Both the position numbers and the translations under genes were made by a program. A DNA stretch of 64,000 nt from Ottowia sp. SB7-C50 (lineage in GTDB: Bacteria > Pseudomonadota > Gammaproteobacteria > Burkholderiales > Burkholderiaceae_C): the NCBI RefSeq assembly GCF_033110285.1, contig NZ_CP136995.1, forward strand, positions 868,001 through 932,000, read 5' to 3'. The notes under the pieces are model-generated. The model was given only the letters and a program-made list of their open reading frames with translations, made no database searches and was not told the DNA's origin. This document shows, piece after piece, positions 17,503 to 25,697 of this stretch. Each line of letters starts with the position of its first letter. The stretch's first letter is position 1.

Positions 17503-18573
17503 TCAGGCCGCCTGCGGCGGAAACGTCACCACGTGGTGTACCGCCGGCACGATGCCGATGCGCTCGCCGACCTTGTGCTGGTGGTGGCTGGGCACGTAGG
17601 TCATCACGGTCTCGCCGCTGTCGAGCTGCAGCGTGTACAGGAACTCCGAGCCGCGAAACGCCTTGCGCACGATCTTGGCGGTGACCGGCGCGTCGTCGTC
17701 GTGCAGGATGTCGTCGGCGCGCAGCAGCAGGTCGCAGTTGCCGTCGGGGTAGGCGGCGGGCAGGGGGCAGTCGGTCAGGTTGCGCAGCGTGCCCAGTGGC
17801 GTGTCCACCTTGGCCCCGCGCTCGGTGGCGACGATGCGCGCCGGCACGAACACGCCGTGCCCGATGAAGTCGGCCACGAAGCGCGTGGCAGGCCGGTGGT
17901 ACAGCGAATACGCGTCGTCCCACTGGTGCAGGTGGCCGTCGTGCATCACGCCGATGTGGTCGCCGATGGCAAAGGCCTCCAGCTGGTCGTGCGTGACGAA
18001 CAGCGCGGTGGCGCCGGCGGCCTTCAGGATCAGGCGCAGTTCGTGCGCCAGCCGCTCGCGCAGGTCGACGTCGAGGTTGGAAAACGGTTCGTCCAGCAGC
18101 AGCAGGCGCGGCGCGGGCGCCATGGCGCGGGCCAGCGCCACACGCTGCTGCTGGCCGCCAGACAACTCATGCGGGTAGCGCCGCTGGCTGCCGGCCAGGT
18201 CGACCAGGGCCAGCACCTTGGCCACGCGCCGCGCGCGGTCGTCGGCGCCCAGGTGCTTCAGGCCGAAGGCCACGTTGCGTTCCACGTCCAGGTGCGGAAA
18301 CAGCGCGTAGTCCTGGAACACCATGCCGATGCGGCGCGCCTCGGGTGGCACGTGCCGGTGCGCGCTGCTGACCATTTCGTCGCCCAGGCGGATGTCACCG
18401 GCCGTCACGCGCTCCAGCCCGGCGACGGCGCGCAGCAGCGTGGTCTTGCCGCAGCCCGACGGGCCGATCAGCACCCCGATGTCGCCCGCAGCCAGGCCCA
18501 GCGATGCGTGGTGCACCGCCGGGCGCCCCTGGCCGGGGTAGCGGACGTCGACCTGATCGATCTTCAGGAACAT
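17503..18573 (-). CDS. fbpC: Ferric iron-type ABC transporter ATP-binding protein
   Basis: A 356-residue ATPase of the FbpC/PotA class. Walker A is GPSGCGKTTLLRAV, the signature is ELSGGQQQRVALARAM and Walker B is LLLLDEPFSNLD; the H-loop is in FVTHDQLEA. The C-terminal 120 residues form the TOBE/regulatory region usual in FbpC. The start MFLKIDQVDV (18573) was preferred to an upstream in-frame ATG whose extra residues are not family-like. It diverges from the permease gene at 18839. A Fur-like sequence sits upstream. No substrate-binding protein gene is adjacent. Confidence 0.85.
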   Translation of the reverse strand: MFLKIDQVDVRYPGQGRPAVHHASLGLAAGDIGVLIGPSGCGKTTLLRAVAGLERVTAGDIRLGDEMVSSAHRHVPPEARRIGMVFQDYALFPHLDVERNVAFGLKHLGADDRARRVAKVLALVDLAGSQRRYPHELSGGQQQRVALARAMAPAPRLLLLDEPFSNLDVDLRERLAHELRLILKAAGATALFVTHDQLEAFAIGDHIGVMHDGHLHQWDDAYSLYHRPATRFVADFIGHGVFVPARIVATERGAKVDTPLGTLRNLTDCPLPAAYPDGNCDLLLRADDILHDDDAPVTAKIVRKAFRGSEFLYTLQLDSGETVMTYVPSHHQHKVGERIGIVPAVHHVVTFPPQAA

Positions 18574-18588
18574 GGGTGTGATTGTAGA

Positions 18589-18607
18589 TGCGTACAATTC
18601 TCATTTG
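18589..18607 (-). promoter_or_regulatory. Candidate Fur box upstream of fbpC
   Basis: Read on the minus strand, CAAATGAGAATTGTACGCA keeps the strong TGAGAAT half-site of the Fur consensus, with a weaker second half. Its location between an iron-type ATPase and permease gives it meaning, but it was judged only by eye. Confidence 0.45.
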
Positions 18608-18637
18608 CGCGGGCGGTGGCGGGGCGGTCGGGCGGCA

Positions 18638-18690
18638 AACAGCCGGACGCGAAGGGCGCGAAGGGTTCGCGAAGGACGCGAAAAAAGAAG
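18638..18690 (+). repeat. Dispersed repeat family D, copy 2
   Basis: AACAGCCGGACGCGAAGG and further phased CGCGAAG units; aligned by eye with 15007-15055 and 55780-55831. Confidence 0.55.
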
Positions 18691-18777
18691 ACATTTGCTT
18701 CCTTGGCTTCCTCCGCGTGATTTAAACGGTGTCCGGTCCGGCTATCTTGGCGGGCTTTCATGAAGAAAAGCGTTGCC

Positions 18778-18813
18778 GGCGCTTGCCTATAAAGCGCAGA
18801 TAGCTATCATTTT
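18778..18813 (+). repeat. Family A element upstream of fbpB
   Basis: GGCGCTTG, then AAAGCGCAGATAGCTATC and an A/T-rich tail; the order of blocks is that of family A on the plus strand. Confidence 0.65.
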
Positions 18814-18838
18814 CATAACGAAACCCATTCCATCCACC

Positions 18839-20470
18839 GTGCGAGCCCTGCCCACCGTGCTGCTGCTGCTCGTGAGTTGCGTGCTGGCGCTGCCCGTGCT
18901 GGCGCTGGTCGGCTCGTGGGCGCAGTGGGACGCGCAGACCGCCGGCATCCTGCGCGAGATGTCGGCCACGGTGCTGCCCGAATACCTGTGGGTCACGGTG
19001 CAACTGGTGGTGATGGTCGGCATCGGCGTGGTGGCCATGGGCGTGCCGGCGGCGGTGCTGGTGACGGTGTTCGAGTTCCGCGGCCGGCGCACTTTTGAAT
19101 GGCTGCTGCTGCTGCCGCTGGCCATGCCGGCCTACGTCACGGCCTATGCGTACACCGACTTCCTGCAGTTCTCGGGCCCGCTGCAAAGCTGGCTGCGCGC
19201 GACCTTCGGGCTGGAAGGCCGCCTGCTGCCCGACGTGCGCAGCGTGTGGGGCGCGGCGTGGGTGTTCTCGTTCTCGCTGTACCCGTACGTCTATCTGCTG
19301 GCGCGCACGGCGCTGGCCGAACGGGCGCCGCAGTTGATGGAAGCCGCGCGCCTGCTGGGCGCGCCCCTGTCGCGCCGCCTGCGCGAAGTGGCCCTGCCGA
19401 TGGCGCGACCGGCGGTGGCCGCCGGCACGGCGCTGGCGCTGATGGAGGTGCTGGCCGACTACGGCGTGTCGGTCTACTTCGGCATCCAGACCTTCACCGC
19501 CGGCATCTACAAGGCCTGGCTGTCGATGGACAACCGCATCGCCGCTGCGCAACTGGCCACCGTGCTGCTGGTGCTGGTGATGGGCCTGCTGTGGCTGGAG
19601 CAGCGCGCCCAGCGCCGCCTGCGCTTTGCCAGCAGCGCCACGGCGCGCGCCAGCTCGGGCGAAGCGCGGCCGATCACGCTGCGCGGCGCGCGCGGCGCAT
19701 TGGCCTGGGTGCTGTGCCTGCTGCCGGTGCTGATGGGTTTTGCGCTGCCTGTGGCCTTCATGCTGCGGCCACTGTCCGCCGACTGGTCGGTGCTGCCGTG
19801 GGACCGCTTTCTGGTCTGGACCTGGAACAGCGTGCGCCTGGGCACCACCACCGCGGTGCTGGCGGTGCTGGCGGCCTGGTTCCTGGCCTACAGCCTGCGC
19901 CGCGCGCCCACGCTGCTGCGGCGTGGGGCGGTGCAGGTGGTGTCGCTCGGCTACGCGGTGCCGGGGGCGGTCATCGTCGTCGGCCTGCTGCTGCCGGTAG
20001 GCTGGCTGCAGGTGCGCTGGCCCGACAGCGGCGTCGGCGCGCTGGTCACGGTGACGGTGTGGGGTCTGATCTGGGCGTATCTGGTGCGCTTCGTTTCCGT
20101 CGCGCTGCAATCGATGCAGAGCGGCTACGCGCGGCTGCCGCGCAGCCTGGACGAGTCGGCCCGCATGCTGGGCGCCACCGGGGTGGAGCTGGCGGCGCGC
20201 GTGCACTGGCCGCTGCTGCGCCGCGCGGCCTTCGCGGCCGGGCTGCTGGTGTTTGTCGACGTGATGAAGGAGCTGCCCGCCACCATCGTGCTGCGCCCGT
20301 TCAACACCGATACGCTGGCCGTGGTGGCCAACCAGCTGGCGCGCGACGAGCGGCTGGGCGAGGCGGCGCTGCCCTCGCTGGCGCTGGTGCTGGTGGGGCT
20401 GGTGCCGGTGGTGCTGCTCAGCCGCACGCTGCGCTCCGAGCGCCGGTCGGTCGACGCTGAATTGCTATAG
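18839..20470 (+). CDS. fbpB: Ferric iron-type ABC transporter permease (two-domain)
   Basis: A membrane permease of about 543 residues made of two homologous halves, the FbpB layout, each ending in an EAA loop that contacts the ATPase (MEAARLLGAPLSRRLREVAL and DESARMLGATGVELAARVHW). Roughly twelve hydrophobic segments are visible. The start is uncertain. GTG 18839 (VRALPTVLLLL) begins directly before the first membrane helix; a TTG at 18773 would add 22 residues encoded by a family A repeat. It is divergent from fbpC, with which it should work. The missing binding protein must be encoded elsewhere. Confidence 0.82.
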   Translation: MRALPTVLLLLVSCVLALPVLALVGSWAQWDAQTAGILREMSATVLPEYLWVTVQLVVMVGIGVVAMGVPAAVLVTVFEFRGRRTFEWLLLLPLAMPAYVTAYAYTDFLQFSGPLQSWLRATFGLEGRLLPDVRSVWGAAWVFSFSLYPYVYLLARTALAERAPQLMEAARLLGAPLSRRLREVALPMARPAVAAGTALALMEVLADYGVSVYFGIQTFTAGIYKAWLSMDNRIAAAQLATVLLVLVMGLLWLEQRAQRRLRFASSATARASSGEARPITLRGARGALAWVLCLLPVLMGFALPVAFMLRPLSADWSVLPWDRFLVWTWNSVRLGTTTAVLAVLAAWFLAYSLRRAPTLLRRGAVQVVSLGYAVPGAVIVVGLLLPVGWLQVRWPDSGVGALVTVTVWGLIWAYLVRFVSVALQSMQSGYARLPRSLDESARMLGATGVELAARVHWPLLRRAAFAAGLLVFVDVMKELPATIVLRPFNTDTLAVVANQLARDERLGEAALPSLALVLVGLVPVVLLSRTLRSERRSVDAELL

Positions 20471-20497
20471 TCACGTGACCATCTGCCTTGCAGGGAC

Positions 20498-20845
20498 ATG
20501 CAGAAAAAAAGCGCCGCCCCCACCGTGACCGACAGCGAACTCGAATCCGACGAGGTGTTCGAGTTGGCGGCCGAGGTGTTCCGCATCATGTCCGCCCCCA
20601 TGCGGCTGAAGATCATCAGCGCGCTGTGCAACGGCGAAAAGAACGTGGGCGAACTGCTGGCCGAGATCCACACCACCCAGCCCAACATGAGCCAGCACCT
20701 CAACACGCTGTACAAGGCCGGCGTGCTGGGGCGGCGGCGCGAGGGCGTGCAGATCTACTACCGCATCATCAACGACCGCGTGGTCACGCTGTGCCGCGCC
20801 GTCTGCACGCAGATCGCGATCGAGTCGGTGGGCGAGCCGCGCTGA
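20498..20845 (+). CDS. ArsR-family transcriptional regulator, probable sox regulator
   Basis: A 115-residue winged-helix protein of the ArsR/SmtB family. The pattern VFRIMSAPMRLKIISALCNG, then NVGELLAEIHTTQPNMSQHL (recognition helix) and GVLGRRREGVQIYYRI (wing) is typical. Two cysteines are visible, one in ALCNGEKN and one in LCRAVC, as is common for thiol-sensing members (SoxR of sox clusters, BigR, SqrR), but assignment of a sensing pair is inference. It is the first gene of the sox region, and A/T-rich operator-like sequences recur in front of the sox units, which makes it the best candidate repressor of thiosulfate oxidation. Confidence 0.82.
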   Translation: MQKKSAAPTVTDSELESDEVFELAAEVFRIMSAPMRLKIISALCNGEKNVGELLAEIHTTQPNMSQHLNTLYKAGVLGRRREGVQIYYRIINDRVVTLCRAVCTQIAIESVGEPR

Positions 20846-20893
20846 CGCGCCGCGCCACGCGGCGGTGTCGCGGGCGACGGGCACGCGCTTGTC

Positions 20894-20952
20894 GGGGTTA
20901 GTCCCGAGATGCGCCTGTCGTGCGCCCGCCTATGATTCCTTAAATATAAGTC
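20894..20952 (+). promoter_or_regulatory. Candidate sox control region 1
   Basis: A G/C palindrome-like block, GGGGTTAGTCCC (20894-20905), is followed by CTTAAATATAAGTC (20939-20952). The same two-part layout recurs before soxC and soxY. It precedes the cytochrome/flavoprotein pair. Confidence 0.45.
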
Positions 20953-21000
20953 GCGGCGAATTTTTACGCCGCCGTGCAACCACCGAGGAAGGTCATCACC

Positions 21001-21312
21001 ATGAAATCCCGCATTCTTTCCGGGCTGGGCGCGCTGGCGCTGGGCATGGCGGCCAGCGCCGCGCACGCGCAGGTCGACCCGATGCAGGTACGCAGCTGGG
21101 CCGCAGCCTGCGCCAACTGCCATGGCACCGCTGGGCGCGCCATGCCTGGCAACGAGCCGCTGGCCGGCCAGAGCAAGGACGAGATGATGAAAAAGCTGAT
21201 GGACTTCAAGAGCGGCGCCAAGCCCGCGACCATCATGCACCAGCTCAGCAAGGGCTACACCGACGAGCAGCTGGCCGCCATCGTGGCCTGGTTTGCCGCG
21301 CAGAAGAAATAA
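21001..21312 (+). CDS. Periplasmic monoheme cytochrome c, flavocytochrome partner
   Basis: A 103-residue exported cytochrome. After the signal peptide (cleavage near AHAQ) one heme site CANCH is visible near residue 36, and a likely axial methionine lies in the later segment (DEMMKKLMDFKSG). The next gene encodes a flavocytochrome c sulfide dehydrogenase-like flavoprotein, so this is most likely its cytochrome subunit (FccA/SoxE-like), carrying electrons from sulfide or polysulfide oxidation. A GAGGAAGG ribosome site precedes the ATG. Only ten bases separate it from the flavoprotein gene. Confidence 0.85.
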   Translation: MKSRILSGLGALALGMAASAAHAQVDPMQVRSWAAACANCHGTAGRAMPGNEPLAGQSKDEMMKKLMDFKSGAKPATIMHQLSKGYTDEQLAAIVAWFAAQKK

Positions 21313-21322
21313 GGAGGCCACC

Positions 21323-22606
21323 ATGGATCGTCGTCAATTCATCCAGGCGGGCTCGGCCGCCTCTGCCGCTTCGGTGCTGGGGCTGTCGGCCGGCTGTGCG
21401 TCTACCGCCGGCGGTGCGGGCGGCAACGTGGTCGTCGTCGGTGGCGGCTACGGCGGCGCCACGGCCGCCAAGTACATCCGCATGTGGTCCGAAGGGCGCG
21501 TCAACGTCACGCTGGTCGAGCCCAATGACGCCTTTATCTCGTGCCCCATCTCCAACCTGGTGATCGGCGGCAGCAAGCAGATGGCCGACATCACCACGCC
21601 CTATGACAACCTGGCCAAGCGCCACGGCGTGAAGATCGTCAAGGACCGCGCAATCGCCATCGACGCCGACAAGCGCCAGGTGCGCCTGGCGGGTGGGCAG
21701 ACGCTCAGCTACGACCGGCTGGTGCTGTCGCCCGGCATCGAATTCATGTGGGAAGCGCTGCCCGGCATGAAGGCGCCCGGCGCGCAGGACAAGGTGCTGC
21801 ATTCATGGAAGGCCGGCCCGCAGACCGTGGCGCTGCGCAAGCAGCTCGAGGCCATGCCCGATGGCGGCGTGTACGCGCTCAGCATTCCGCTGGCGCCGTA
21901 CCGCTGCCCGCCCGGCCCGTACGAGCGCGCCTGCCAGGTGGCGCACTACTTCAGCCAGGCCAAGCCCAAGTCCAAGGTGCTCATCCTCGACGCCAACGAC
22001 GACGTCACCTCCAAGGGGCCGCTGTTCAAGAAGGCCTGGGCCGACCGCTACAAGGGCATCATCGACTACCGCCCCAAGCACAACCTGACCGACGTCGATG
22101 CCGCCACCGGCACGCTCAAGTTCGAGTTCAACGACGACATCAAGGCGCAGGTGCTCAACGTGCTGCCGCCCCAGCGCGCGGGCGACATCGCCCACAACGC
22201 CGGCCTGACCACCGCCAACAAGCGCTGGTGCGAGGTCGATTGGCAGACCATGGAATCCAAGGCCGCCAAGAACATCCACATCCTGGGCGACGCGCTGCAG
22301 GTGGCGCCTTTGATGCCCAAGTCGGGCCACATGGCCAACCAGCACGGCAAGGTGGCGGCCGCCGCCATCGTCGTGCTGCTGTCGGGCCGCCAGCCCAACG
22401 CCCTGCCGATCTACAACAACACCTGCTACAGCTTCGTCAGCGACACCGACGTGGTGCACGTGGCCAGCGTGCACCGCTACGACGCCGCGCAAAAGACGAT
22501 GCTCACGGTGCCCGGCTCGGGCGGCGTGTCGGTGGCCGCCAGCGAGCTGGAAGGCAAGTACGCCATGGCCTGGGCGCGCAACATCTGGGCCGATACATTG
22601 GCCTGA
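21323..22606 (+). CDS. soxF: Flavocytochrome c sulfide dehydrogenase-like flavoprotein (SoxF/FccB)
   Basis: A 427-residue FAD protein exported by the Tat route (DRRQFIQAGSAASAASVLG). The FAD-binding fold begins with VVVVGGGYGGATAAKYI. Cysteines expected to form the redox-active centre are present in ISCPISNLVIGG and in YRCPPGPYERAC, and the C-terminal FAD region GDALQVAPLMPKSG is conserved. In Paracoccus, SoxF acts as a sulfide dehydrogenase that also reactivates the Sox system. AAGGAGG lies six bases before the start. With the preceding cytochrome it should form a heterodimer in the periplasm. Confidence 0.9.
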   Translation: MDRRQFIQAGSAASAASVLGLSAGCASTAGGAGGNVVVVGGGYGGATAAKYIRMWSEGRVNVTLVEPNDAFISCPISNLVIGGSKQMADITTPYDNLAKRHGVKIVKDRAIAIDADKRQVRLAGGQTLSYDRLVLSPGIEFMWEALPGMKAPGAQDKVLHSWKAGPQTVALRKQLEAMPDGGVYALSIPLAPYRCPPGPYERACQVAHYFSQAKPKSKVLILDANDDVTSKGPLFKKAWADRYKGIIDYRPKHNLTDVDAATGTLKFEFNDDIKAQVLNVLPPQRAGDIAHNAGLTTANKRWCEVDWQTMESKAAKNIHILGDALQVAPLMPKSGHMANQHGKVAAAAIVVLLSGRQPNALPIYNNTCYSFVSDTDVVHVASVHRYDAAQKTMLTVPGSGGVSVAASELEGKYAMAWARNIWADTLA

Positions 22607-22634
22607 CCCCCAGGCTCCACTGCTTCGCATGTTC

Positions 22635-22709
22635 CGCCATCCCCCTTGCAGGGGGCGCTGCCAGCGGCCGGGCCAAGCCCGATCCGCGGCAGCCCCGGAT
22701 GGGTTGGGG
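22635..22709 (+). repeat. Family B-like element (degenerate)
   Basis: Contains CCCCCTTGCAGGGGG and GGCCGGGCCAAGCCCGATCC, matching the central parts of family B (compare 54685-54784), with the ends worn. Confidence 0.45.
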
Positions 22710-22721
22710 TGATGCACGGGT

Positions 22722-22751
22722 CGCGCTTTCTCAATCAAACTGCTATGAAAT
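22722..22751 (+). repeat. Family A-like element overlapping a start codon
   Basis: CGCGCTTTCTCAATCAAACT followed by GCTATGAAATC resembles the second half of family A; the ATG within it is the start of the next gene. Confidence 0.4.
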
Positions 22752-23338
22752 CAGTCACTGTTGCCGCTGCTTTGATGCTGCTTGCGGGGCTTTGCCACGC
22801 CCAGGCCGACGAGGCGCGGGCCAAGAAGATCATCGGCGGCTCGTGCTTTCTGTGCCACGGCGCCGAGGGCGAATCGGCCAGTGAGGTGTTTCCGCGACTG
22901 GCCGGGCAGAACGCCGACTACATCGCCAAGCAGCTGGAGAACTTCAAGACCGGCAAGCGCAAGAGCAGCGCCATGGCGCCCATGGTGGCGGATCTGAAAC
23001 CTGACGAGATGGTCGCGCTCGGCCAGTTCTTCGCCAGCCGACCACCGCACAAGGAAGCCCCCAAGGACACGCAACTGGCCGCCGTCGGCCAGTACATCTA
23101 CAGCCAGGGCAACAAGTTCAGCGGTGTGCCCGCCTGCGCCAGCTGCCACGGCCCCGACGGCGGCGGCAGCAACGCGCTGCCGCGCCTGGCGGGCCAGCAC
23201 GCGGCCTATCTGGACAGCCAGCTCAAGCAGTTCAACAAGCGCGAACGCAACAACGACAACGCGGTGATGCACACGGTGGTCGAGAAAATGACGGCGCTGG
23301 AGATGGCGGCCGTCTCCGAATACCTCAGCGGGAAATAG
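22745..23338 (+). CDS. Diheme cytochrome c4-type protein
   Basis: A 197-residue exported cytochrome made of two similar halves, each with one heme site: CFLCH (about residue 37) and CASCH (about residue 136). Each half contains the FPRLAGQ or LPRLAGQ motif that marks cytochrome c4/c553-like folds. A short signal peptide ends near CHAQ. Cytochromes c4 shuttle electrons to terminal oxidases, so this protein may connect the sulfur-oxidation enzymes to respiration. It follows soxF after 138 bases of repeat DNA and its ATG lies in a family A-like block. Confidence 0.85.
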   Translation: MKSVTVAAALMLLAGLCHAQADEARAKKIIGGSCFLCHGAEGESASEVFPRLAGQNADYIAKQLENFKTGKRKSSAMAPMVADLKPDEMVALGQFFASRPPHKEAPKDTQLAAVGQYIYSQGNKFSGVPACASCHGPDGGGSNALPRLAGQHAAYLDSQLKQFNKRERNNDNAVMHTVVEKMTALEMAAVSEYLSGK

Positions 23339-23470
23339 GGGGGCACCCCCCTGAGCCGCTGACGCGGCTTCCCCCCTCTCTGCGGGAGGGGGACATCGCC
23401 GATGGCCGGTACAAGCCCGACCATGGCGATTGCTGGCGTGGCCTGCACCGCGGGCTTGGCGATGGCGTTT
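23337..23470 (+). repeat. Family B element
   Basis: Starts with CCCCCCTGAGCCGCTGACGC and includes CGCGGGAGGGGGACATCGCC and GGCCGGTACAAGCCCGACC. It lies just after the cytochrome c4 stop, followed by a family A copy. Confidence 0.55.
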
Positions 23471-23493
23471 GAACGCCCCTCGCAAGCAATCTG

Positions 23494-23543
23494 AAAACTA
23501 TTATTTTTATAGCTGATTGCGCTGAATGGACAAGCGCTGCGGG
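23494..23543 (-). repeat. Family A element at a convergent junction
   Basis: ACTATTATTTTTATAGCTG, then GCGCT and CAAGCGCTGCGGGC. It stands between the converging cytochrome c4 and soxT genes and may end transcription from both sides. Confidence 0.7.
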
Positions 23544-23561
23544 CTACTTTGAATCAAAATC

Positions 23562-24671
23562 TCACGGCGCCACCGGCACCACCACGGGCGCCTGCTGCGT
23601 GGGCGGTTGCGCGGTCTGCACCGGCTCGGCCAGTAGGCGGTCCATCAGGCCGCCGCCGACGAACATGCCGGCCAGCGTGACCCAGGCGGTGACGGCGAAG
23701 ATGGCCCCGCCCGTGATGCCCGCGCCCACCGCGCAGCCGCCGGCCAGCATGCTGCCAAAGCCCATCAGCATGGCGCCGACGATGTAGCGCGCCATGCTGT
23801 AGCCGTCCTTGAAGCCTTCCACCTTCCATTCGCGCCCGATCAGCGCGCCGAGGAACGAGCCGGCAAACACCGCCGGCAGCATGCCGGCGTCAAAGCCGAA
23901 CGCCGGCGCCGGGTTGACCAGCACGCGCATCAACCACTCGGCCGACGGGCCGCTGAAGGTGAGGCCCTGGATCTGCACCGGATCAAAACTGGCTTGCGAC
24001 ACCGCGTAGGTGAACCACCACGCCAGCGCCACCGCCAGCCCGGTGCCGATGCCGCCCAGCCACATCCACGCCCGGTTGGCCGTGCGGTGGGCGAAGAAGA
24101 TGGCCACCGCCAGCCAGACGATGCCCATCGCCAGGCCGTCCCACGGCCCGCCGCCCATGCGCGTCAGCACGTTGCGGGCCGCGCCGCCGTCCACCGTCCA
24201 CCAACTGGAAATGGCGCTGCGCAGCGGCGCCAGGCTGCCCGACAGCGCGGCCTGCGCGGTGACGGCAAACACCAGCCCCGACAGCAGCGCGCGCAGGTTG
24301 CCGTTGGCCGACAGCACCAGCAGCCGGCTGGCGCAGCCGCGCGTCATGATCATGCCGCCGCCAAACAGCAGCCCGCCCACCAGCGCGCCCGACAGCGAGC
24401 CGCGGTTGCTGAGCTGGCGCGCGCCGCCCACGTCCAGCCCGCCCAGCAGCACCAGCCCCTGCACAGCCACCACGGCGGTGGCGAAGGTCAGCAGCCAGAC
24501 CGAGAGCTTTTCGCCAAACTTGCCGTGCCAGAACTCGATGACGGCCGCGCGCAGGCAAAAGCGAGAGCGCTGCGCACAAAAGCCGAACAGCGCGCCAATG
24601 GCGGCGCCACCCATCGCCAGCACGGCGGCCGTGCCAAAGCGTTCCACCCAGCTTGCCAATTCCATCGCCAT
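23562..24671 (-). CDS. soxT: YeeE/YedE (TsuA/SoxT-like) sulfur-compound transporter
   Basis: A polytopic inner-membrane protein of about 369 residues from the YeeE/YedE family. In the bacterial thiosulfate transporter TsuA, cysteines inside the membrane pass the substrate along. Matching cysteines are visible here in FGFCAQRSRFC, MTRGCASRLLV and LAGGCAVGAGITGG. The tail is proline- and valine-rich. Members named SoxT are common in sox clusters, where they are thought to move thiosulfate or related sulfur across the membrane. ATG 24671 was chosen (MAMELASWV), with ATG 24665 possible. The gene diverges from soxH over a gap of 42 bases. Confidence 0.82.
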   Translation of the reverse strand: MAMELASWVERFGTAAVLAMGGAAIGALFGFCAQRSRFCLRAAVIEFWHGKFGEKLSVWLLTFATAVVAVQGLVLLGGLDVGGARQLSNRGSLSGALVGGLLFGGGMIMTRGCASRLLVLSANGNLRALLSGLVFAVTAQAALSGSLAPLRSAISSWWTVDGGAARNVLTRMGGGPWDGLAMGIVWLAVAIFFAHRTANRAWMWLGGIGTGLAVALAWWFTYAVSQASFDPVQIQGLTFSGPSAEWLMRVLVNPAPAFGFDAGMLPAVFAGSFLGALIGREWKVEGFKDGYSMARYIVGAMLMGFGSMLAGGCAVGAGITGGAIFAVTAWVTLAGMFVGGGLMDRLLAEPVQTAQPPTQQAPVVVPVAP

Positions 24672-24693
24672 CTTCAATAATTAATTCAGCAAT

Positions 24694-24710
24694 GACTTAT
24701 AAATATTAAG
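24694..24710 (+). promoter_or_regulatory. Candidate operator between soxT and soxH
   Basis: GACTTATAAATATTAAG, an imperfect palindrome (CTTA...TTAAG) in the divergent gap. It resembles CTTAAATATAAGTC at 20939-20952 read in reverse, so one ArsR-type regulator could bind both. Confidence 0.45.
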
Positions 24711-24713
24711 CGG

Positions 24714-25697
24714 ATGATGCAGTCTGTGATTGATCGGCGTCAACTTCTCCAGCGTTGCCTGTGCGTGCCGCTCGGCGGCATGGCCTGGGCGCGCTATTCC
24801 GACGCTGCCGCGCAACCGGCGGCGCTGCCCGACATGACGGCGCGCGAAGCGGCGCCCGGCTGCTGGTATGTCGAAGGGCTGTCCGCGCTGGGCTCGCCGG
24901 CTAACCAGAACTTCATCTCCAACGCCGGCTTCATCGTCACCTCGGCCGGCGTGGTGGTGATCGACGCGCTGGGCTCGCCCGCGCTGGCCGAGCGCCTGCT
25001 GGCCGAAATCAAGAAGGTCACGCCGCAAAAGGTGACGCACGTCATCGTGACCCACTACCACGCCGACCACGTGTACGGCCTGCAGGTGTTTGAGCAGGCG
25101 GGCGCGCGCATCATCGCGCAGCAGGCCGGGCGCGAGTACCTGCACGCCGACACGGCGCGGCTGCGCCTGCAGGCCTCGCGCACCGAGCTGGCGCCGTGGA
25201 TCGACGACAAGACGCGGCTGGTGGCCGCCACCGAATGGATCGACGCGCGGCGCGAAATCACCGTGGGCGACACCCGCCTGGTGCTGCAGCCCGTGGGCCC
25301 CGCGCACACGCCCGAGGATCTGGCGGTGTACCTGCCAGACAAGAAAGTGCTGTACGCGGGCGACCTGGTGTTCCGCAGCCGCGTGCCGTTTGTCGGCCAG
25401 GCCGACAGCCGCAACTGGATCAAGTCACTCGACAAGCTGCTGGCGTTTGACGCCGACGTGGTCGTGCCCGGCCACGGCCCGGTGTCGACCGAAGCGCGCA
25501 AGGACATGGAACTGACCCGCAACTACCTGGCCTACCTGCGCAAGACCATGGGCCAGGCCGCGCGCGACATGACGCCGTTCGACGAAGCCTACAAGGCCAC
25601 CGACTGGAGCGCGTATGAGCACCTGCCGCTGTTCGGCGCCGCCAACCGCATGAACGCCTACAACACCTATTTGCTGATGGAGCACGACCCCGAATGA
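24714..25697 (+). CDS. soxH: SoxH-like metallo-beta-lactamase-fold hydrolase
   Basis: A 327-residue exported protein. A Tat-like leader (DRRQLLQRCLCVPLGGMAWA) is followed by a metallo-beta-lactamase domain whose metal-binding motif THYHADH is intact, with the further ligands in GPAHTPEDLAVY, YAGDLVF and PGHGPVS. SoxH in Paracoccus belongs to this family and has been linked to thiol-related chemistry; related proteins occur beside quinoprotein dehydrogenases. Its place between soxT and the soxW-like gene supports the sox assignment, though its substrate is unknown. It overlaps the next gene by four bases (ATGA). Confidence 0.75.
   Translation: MMQSVIDRRQLLQRCLCVPLGGMAWARYSDAAAQPAALPDMTAREAAPGCWYVEGLSALGSPANQNFISNAGFIVTSAGVVVIDALGSPALAERLLAEIKKVTPQKVTHVIVTHYHADHVYGLQVFEQAGARIIAQQAGREYLHADTARLRLQASRTELAPWIDDKTRLVAATEWIDARREITVGDTRLVLQPVGPAHTPEDLAVYLPDKKVLYAGDLVFRSRVPFVGQADSRNWIKSLDKLLAFDADVVVPGHGPVSTEARKDMELTRNYLAYLRKTMGQAARDMTPFDEAYKATDWSAYEHLPLFGAANRMNAYNTYLLMEHDPE

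Noticed and set aside
18773..18838. A TTG start for fbpB at 18773
   Set aside because: The added residues would be coded by a family A repeat, and no good ribosome site precedes it. It remains possible but is less likely than GTG 18839.
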